DNA of 31,224 bases from Bacillus sp. X1(2014) (GTDB lineage: Bacteria > Bacillota > Bacilli > Bacillales_B > DSM-18226), in assembly GCF_007678255.1 (NCBI RefSeq), contig NZ_VEED01000033.1:1-31224 (forward strand), read 5' to 3'. The position numbers were made by a program, and so were the translations under genes. This document shows, piece by piece, positions 29,989 to 31,224 of this stretch (its first letter is position 1; every line of letters starts with the position of its first letter). Under the pieces are notes generated by a model. That model was not told the DNA's origin, ran no database searches, and was given only the letters and a program-made list of their open reading frames with translations.

Positions 29989-30987
29989 TTGACAACTAAA
30001 GATTTAGTTCCATCAGAAATTTCTAATCTCTGGAACACTTATTTAAGTAATACCATGACTGTTTGGGTTACTCGTTATCTTCTTGCCAATATTCAAGATG
30101 AAGAGATATATAATATGCTTAAAAATGCCGAAATGTTTTCAGTTAAACAAGAAGAAAAATCGAAAAAGTTTTTAGAAGAGGCTGGTTATCCTCTTCCAGA
30201 TGGATTTGATGAACAGGATGTGGATGTTAAATGTCAACCTCTTTATTCTGATAACTTCATTCTTTATACAAAGTTTGTTCTGGCACAACAGGGATGTATA
30301 TTTTATTCCATGTTTTTAGTTACTTCCATTAATTCTGATATACGCCAGTTTTATGAATACTGCTGGACGAACTCCAAAAACATTTATAACCAATGTACTG
30401 ACATCATGGTGAAAAAAGGTTTGCATCATCCGAAACTACACGTTCCAAAACCAGAAAGGGTGGACAAAGTAGATAACCAAAGCTTTTTAGCAGGGTGGTT
30501 TCCGGACAGACGACCATTAAATGTACAAGAAATTAGCCAACTAGAGTTTTGTTTCAAAGCAACAGAACACAACAAAGAATTTTTGAAAAGTTTCGCGCAG
30601 ACATCACAATCTAAAGAGTTAAGAAATCATTTTCAACGTGGAGCAGAAATTTCACAAAAACATTTGGAGATTTTTCAGAATATCCTTTCTGAAAATGATT
30701 TACCGCATCTCCCAACATGGGAAAGTGAAATAACGGATTCTACTGTTGCGCCATTTTCTGAAAGATTAATGTTATATAAAATGACATTATTAACAGGACT
30801 TATTTCAACCAATTATGGAACGGCATTATCTACTATGATGAGAAGAGATTTAGGACTTCATTTTATTCGTTTAAGAACCGAACTTCTGAAATATGGAGAA
30901 GATACTCTAAATCTCATGATTAAACATGAATATTTAGATCAACTGCCCATGGCAAAAGAAAAACCAACAGTGCATTCTTCCGAATAA
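29989..30987 (+). CDS. DUF3231 family protein
   Basis: 332 aa from TTG 29989 with TTGGAGGGG upstream. LVPSEISNLWNTYLSNTMTV, QPLYSDNFILYTKFVLAQQG, then RPLNVQEISQLEFCFKATEH and DSTVAPFSERLMLYKMTLLT: the same two-bundle layout as the 27959 protein, clearly diverged from it. Function unknown. Sole gene between copies 34 and 35. Confidence 0.88.
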   Translation: MTTKDLVPSEISNLWNTYLSNTMTVWVTRYLLANIQDEEIYNMLKNAEMFSVKQEEKSKKFLEEAGYPLPDGFDEQDVDVKCQPLYSDNFILYTKFVLAQQGCIFYSMFLVTSINSDIRQFYEYCWTNSKNIYNQCTDIMVKKGLHHPKLHVPKPERVDKVDNQSFLAGWFPDRRPLNVQEISQLEFCFKATEHNKEFLKSFAQTSQSKELRNHFQRGAEISQKHLEIFQNILSENDLPHLPTWESEITDSTVAPFSERLMLYKMTLLTGLISTNYGTALSTMMRRDLGLHFIRLRTELLKYGEDTLNLMIKHEYLDQLPMAKEKPTVHSSE

Positions 30988-31038
30988 ATAGAAAACAGTG
31001 AAGTTGTTCGATGCGATACTCAAAATATGGCTATGTGT

Positions 31039-31107
31039 TCTTCTTCAACTAACGGGTGCAAGAGTGAAATAAGGCAACGCTATCGTGAGATGCGTTACTT
31101 ATTTATT
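31039..31107 (+). repeat. Array repeat copy 35 (half A plus hairpin)
   Basis: TTCTTCTTCAACTAACGGGTGCAAGAGTGAAATAAGG, hairpin AACGC-tatcgtgagat-GCGTT, then ACTTATTTATT. Last copy in the window; it abuts the 3' end of the recombinase gene. Confidence 0.75.
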
Positions 31108-31224
31108 CTAAAAAAACTTCCTATATAATTCCTGCCTGATGCTTCCACTTAACTGGGCATAAATCCGGGTGGTTTCACTTTTTTCATGACCTAATAGGCT
31201 TTGAATAACTTCTAGAGGTGCTCC
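31108..31224 (-). CDS. Tyrosine recombinase/integrase, C-terminal end (partial)
   Basis: Minus strand, cut by the window edge; 38 codons and TAG. GAPLEVIQSLLGHEKSETTR then IYAQLSGSIRQELYRKFF holds the last active-site parts of the tyrosine recombinase family: the His of LLGH and the nucleophile Tyr of TTRIYA. The catalytic Arg and first His would lie beyond the edge. Such enzymes (XerC/D, phage and integron integrases, Tn554-type) cut and join DNA at inverted-repeat core sites. The gene faces the array, its stop directly next to the last repeat. Confidence 0.85.
   Translation of the reverse strand, partial: GAPLEVIQSLLGHEKSETTRIYAQLSGSIRQELYRKFF

Noticed and set aside
163..31107. CRISPR array
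   Set aside because: Repeats are 0.3-2 kb apart, vary in sequence, contain terminator hairpins and flank genes. No short regular spacers and no cas genes.
163..31107. B. cereus-group bcr repeats or BOX/REP elements by name
   Set aside because: The sequence does not match any named family that I remember, so I do not assign a name.

Overview
The window reads as low-GC Bacillaceae chromosome (Bacillus/Neobacillus-like). Shine-Dalgarno sites are AGGAGG-type, TTG and GTG starts occur, and recognisable genes include an ECF sigma/anti-sigma pair, a CspC-like cold-shock protein, an Spx plus Rrf2 module, an IDEAL-domain protein, DUF3885, DUF817 and DUF3231 proteins. Genus is inferred, not proven.

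Layout. 1-2.8 kb: end of an upstream gene, ECF sigma factor, its membrane-bound partner, and an Ltp-repeat surface protein with its own terminator. 2.9-19.7 kb and 23.7-31.1 kb: two stretches built almost entirely of single, unrelated, mostly small genes (membrane proteins, lipoproteins, SUKH-like, DUF3885, PsiE, CBO0543, DinB, rifampin ADP-ribosyltransferase, DUF3231) separated by copies of one structured intergenic repeat. 19.7-23.7 kb: a block with no copies that holds VOC, DUF817, spx, a 44-aa ORF, Rrf2 and IDEAL genes. At the right edge is the C-terminus of a tyrosine recombinase on the minus strand.

The repeat is the main discovery of the window. I count about 34 full, partial or decayed copies, all in the plus orientation whatever the direction of the flanking genes. 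A full copy is: leader TTGTGAAAnATTGTACTTAA; half A with core CTAACGGGTGC; a terminator-like hairpin whose stem sequence differs between copies but whose pairing and T-tract are kept; then half B, CTTnTTnnnCTAACGGGGCAGGTTAGTnnAAnAAG, itself an inverted repeat (perfect 14-bp arms in one copy). In six copies an extended -10 box (TGnTAnAAT) lies just beyond half B, 30-55 nt before the next start codon. Each copy thus looks like a terminator for the gene to its left and often a promoter for the gene to its right.

A 677-bp ORF-less group II intron is inserted inside half B of one copy. Its predicted EBS1 and EBS2 are exact 6-nt complements of conserved core bases of the repeat (GCAGGT and ACTAAC). 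Together, one-gene units, strand-locked structured repeats, paralogous genes in separate units, an intron matched to the repeat and a tyrosine recombinase at the edge suggest an integron-like cassette array or a family spread through single-stranded DNA. Whether the recombinase acts on the repeats, and whether the repeats are confined to this locus, cannot be decided from the window.
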